Shown here in pieces: positions 16,106 to 17,866 of a stretch of DNA of 17,866 bases. Source of the stretch: Candidatus Colimorpha onthohippi (GTDB lineage Bacteria; Bacteroidota; Bacteroidia; Bacteroidales; P3); NCBI GenBank assembly GCA_018064565.1, contig JAGHVA010000036.1, positions 1 through 17,866 on the forward strand, given 5' to 3'. Every line of letters begins with the position of its first letter. Position 1 is the stretch's first letter. A program made the position numbers and the translations under genes. The notes below the pieces were generated by a model. That model saw only the letters and a list, made by a program, of their open reading frames with translations. It ran no database searches and was not told the origin of the DNA.

Positions 16106-17296
16106 ATGTTTTCTATACTTGACCAACAAGTATATGGGCACCGACTTGTATATTTAGACAATGCCGCCACTACACAAAAACCACAGTGCGTGATTGATGC
16201 GCTTACGCATTATTATACCACACTCAACAGCAATATCCACCGTGGCACCTATTCCCTTGCCGCCAAGGCCACCGAGCAATATGAGATTACGCGTCGCAAA
16301 GTTCAAGCGTTTGTCGGAGCCAAGCATCCGCATGAGATAATCTTTACCCGTGGCACAACCGAGAGCATCAATCTGGTAGCCTCCTCGTTCGGACGAGCAT
16401 TTCTTCGTGAAGGAGACGAGGTGATTGTATCCGAGATGGAGCATCACAGCAATATCGTTCCTTGGCAATTGGCTTGTGAGCAGAGTGGAGCCACACTTAA
16501 AGTCCTGCCATTTGATGATCAAGGACAGCTGATGACAGAACAACTGCCCCGTCTGCTCACACCTAAAACACGGATAGTGGCAGTAAACCATGTCAGCAAC
16601 ACACTTGGTACCATCAATCCCATCAAACAAATCATTGATATTGCTCACAAACAGGGTGCTTATGTATTGATTGACGGGGCTCAAGCTATTGCGCATATTC
16701 CTATAGATGTCCAGGCATTGGATTGTGATTTCTATTGTTTTTCGGGACACAAGATGTACGCACCTATGGGAATCGGCATTCTGTATGGACGGGAAGAATT
16801 GCTCAATCAAATGCCCCCCTATCAAGGCGGTGGTGAAATGATTAAAGAGGTAACCTTTGCCAAAACCACCTACAACGAACTGCCTTACAAATTTGAGGCG
16901 GGCACACCCTCTGTCGGCGATGCCTTGGGGTTAGGTGCCGCCATCGACTATATGCAGCAAATAGGCATCAACGCTATAGCACAACACGAGCAGATGCTGC
17001 TGGACTACGCCACACAAAAACTGAAGACAATAGATGGAATCCGTATATTTGGTCAAGCACCACAAAAGACATCGGTAATCAGCTTTCTTGTCGGCAACGC
17101 ACACCCCTACGACACTGGGATACTGCTTGACAAATTAGGTATCGCTGTGCGCACCGGACATCACTGCACACAACCCATCATGGACCACTACGGCATTCCT
17201 GGCACCGTTCGCGCCAGCTTTGCTATCTACAACACACAACAAGATGTAGATGACCTGATTTCTGCCTTAATTAGAATTGCTCCAATGTTAGACTGA
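16106..17296 (+). CDS. sufS: Cysteine desulfurase SufS (class V aminotransferase fold)
   Basis: This 396-residue PLP enzyme converts cysteine to alanine and passes the sulfur, as a persulfide, to the SUF Fe-S cluster assembly system in the cytoplasm. Visible features are the N-terminal VYLDNAATTQKP at 15-26, EMEHHSNIVPW at 110-120 with the cofactor-stacking His, LIDGAQA with Asp190, PLP lysine Lys216 (CFSGHKMYAPMG), and the active-site cysteine Cys354 (RTGHHCTQPIM). It is about 10 residues shorter at the N-terminus than common SufS enzymes; the frame closes at a stop just upstream (16088), so no longer ATG start exists. The sufB, C and D partners are not adjacent in this window. The gene follows the microprotein by 15 bp and ends the plus-strand train. 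Confidence 0.95.
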   Translation: MFSILDQQVYGHRLVYLDNAATTQKPQCVIDALTHYYTTLNSNIHRGTYSLAAKATEQYEITRRKVQAFVGAKHPHEIIFTRGTTESINLVASSFGRAFLREGDEVIVSEMEHHSNIVPWQLACEQSGATLKVLPFDDQGQLMTEQLPRLLTPKTRIVAVNHVSNTLGTINPIKQIIDIAHKQGAYVLIDGAQAIAHIPIDVQALDCDFYCFSGHKMYAPMGIGILYGREELLNQMPPYQGGGEMIKEVTFAKTTYNELPYKFEAGTPSVGDALGLGAAIDYMQQIGINAIAQHEQMLLDYATQKLKTIDGIRIFGQAPQKTSVISFLVGNAHPYDTGILLDKLGIAVRTGHHCTQPIMDHYGIPGTVRASFAIYNTQQDVDDLISALIRIAPMLD

Positions 17297-17320
17297 CCAC
17301 TATCAACCTGACATACCACA

Positions 17321-17389
17321 TTTTCGATAAGCCAAGCGCAGAGACAAACTTGCTTTCACTCTGCCAAGGCAAGAAAACGATTGCTTCGA
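17321..17389. repeat. Dispersed intergenic element, copy 2, upstream of recN
   Basis: The first block (17321-17342) matches 4417-4438 in 21 of 22 bases. The second block (17362-17380) corresponds to 4441-4460. Between them lie 19 bases absent from copy 1. This copy can fold: GCAGAG (17338-17343) pairs perfectly with CTCTGC (17359-17364), and CTTGC (17349-17353) can pair with GCAAG (17369-17373). An A-rich stretch follows up to the recN ATG at 17413. It occupies most of the 116-bp sufS-recN gap, so it may carry the recN leader or promoter region. Confidence 0.8.
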
Positions 17390-17412
17390 AAAAAACAAAA
17401 AAACACAGCAAG

Positions 17413-17866
17413 ATGATAACCTCTCTCTTTATCGAAAACTATGCGCTTATTCAGCATACCGAGATTTCGTTTCACCCTGGCTTTGTAACCATTACTGGCG
17501 AGACGGGTGCAGGCAAGTCGATCATATTAGGCGCGTTAGGACTTTTGTTAGGTCAGCGTGCTGACCTAACGGTATTGGGCGACAAAGAGAAAAAGTGCAT
17601 TATCGAAGCTCACTTCGACATCAGCAACAGTGGGTTGGAGCCACTATTTGAGGAGTTGGACCTGGACTACGACCCATTGCTTGTCATTCGCAGGGAGTTG
17701 CTCCCTTCTGGTAAGAGCCGCGCTTTTGTCAACGAGACCCCAGCCACACTCACAGCTCTCGATGCCTTAGGACAAGAACTTATTGATATCCACTCCCAAC
17801 ATCAGACACTCACACTAACTGAATCGGCATTTCAAATCAAGATATTAGATCGCATCGGGTATATTC
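17413..17866 (+). CDS. recN: DNA repair protein RecN, N-terminal part (cut by the window edge)
   Basis: The frame opens with the ATG at 17413 and is open for 151 codons to the window edge. RecN is an SMC-like ATPase that acts in double-strand break repair; full proteins have about 550 residues. Visible are the N-terminal beta-strand pattern (LFIENYALIQHTEISF at 5-20), the Walker A motif GETGAGKS at 29-36, the family block LLLGQRAD right after it, and IRRELLPSGKSRAFVNE followed by IDIHSQHQ, also typical of RecN. The coiled coil, Walker B and signature motif would lie beyond the edge. The start is separated from sufS by 116 bp holding the dispersed element, so recN probably has its own promoter. 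No clear SOS box or RBS was identified. Confidence 0.94.
   Translation, partial: MITSLFIENYALIQHTEISFHPGFVTITGETGAGKSIILGALGLLLGQRADLTVLGDKEKKCIIEAHFDISNSGLEPLFEELDLDYDPLLVIRRELLPSGKSRAFVNETPATLTALDALGQELIDIHSQHQTLTLTESAFQIKILDRIGYI
17547..17570. repeat. Perfect 11-bp-arm inverted repeat inside recN
   Basis: GTTAGGTCAGC (17547-17557) and GCTGACCTAAC (17560-17570) are exact reverse complements around a 2-base centre. They lie in the recN codons for the conserved LGQRADLT segment, about 135 bases after the start codon. An RNA hairpin or a protein-binding site is possible; so is coincidence from codon choice. Confidence 0.85.

Noticed and set aside
16154..16825. 223-codon minus-strand frame opposite sufS
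   Set aside because: It is antisense to a conserved enzyme gene and has no recognisable motif.

Overview
The window looks like a chromosomal segment of a member of the Bacteroidota, probably order Bacteroidales. The main reason is a full-length SprA/Sov gene, the giant outer-membrane translocon of the type IX secretion system (T9SS), a machine essentially confined to that phylum. Supporting signs are an SPII lipoprotein of a Bacteroidota-type beta-helix family, a DedA protein with an N-terminal secretion-like signal, and the near absence of Shine-Dalgarno sequences. No tRNA, rRNA, CRISPR array or complete insertion sequence was seen.

Layout. Bases 1-207 are a scar: the first bases of an unknown minus-strand ORF at the edge, a 7-bp hairpin with a T-run, and a 30-codon orphan start of a type I restriction specificity gene (hsdS-like). 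Bases 208-3823 are a compact minus-strand cluster, in transcription order ybaK (Cys-tRNA(Pro) deacylase), ade (adenine deaminase) and an exported S8 subtilase, with gaps of 7 and 15 bp. Bases 3824-4481 carry no convincing protein gene. They hold an array of two alternating repeat modules, one of which encodes a near-perfect 8-bp hairpin, then a terminator-like hairpin, then one copy of a dispersed element.

Bases 4482-17296 form one plus-strand gene train with gaps of at most about 15 bp: beta-helix lipoprotein, ruvA, sprA (7.1 kb), a TPR protein, a DedA-family membrane protein, a 44-residue membrane microprotein overlapping the dedA stop codon, and sufS. A 116-bp gap with the second copy of the dispersed element precedes recN, which runs off the right edge.

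How the genes fit together. ruvA (Holliday junctions) and recN (double-strand breaks) are DNA repair genes. sprA is the core of protein export across the outer membrane. DedA and the microprotein lie in the inner membrane, and the lipoprotein in the cell envelope. sufS mobilises sulfur for Fe-S clusters. The tight spacing suggests shared transcription from the lipoprotein to sufS, but a functional link beyond that is inference.

The most unusual non-coding features are the modular hairpin array (3937-4340), framed by a weak promoter-like box and a terminator-like hairpin so that it might be an RNA, and the dispersed element found just upstream of two start codons 13 kb apart. I saw no clear new defence or biosynthetic system.
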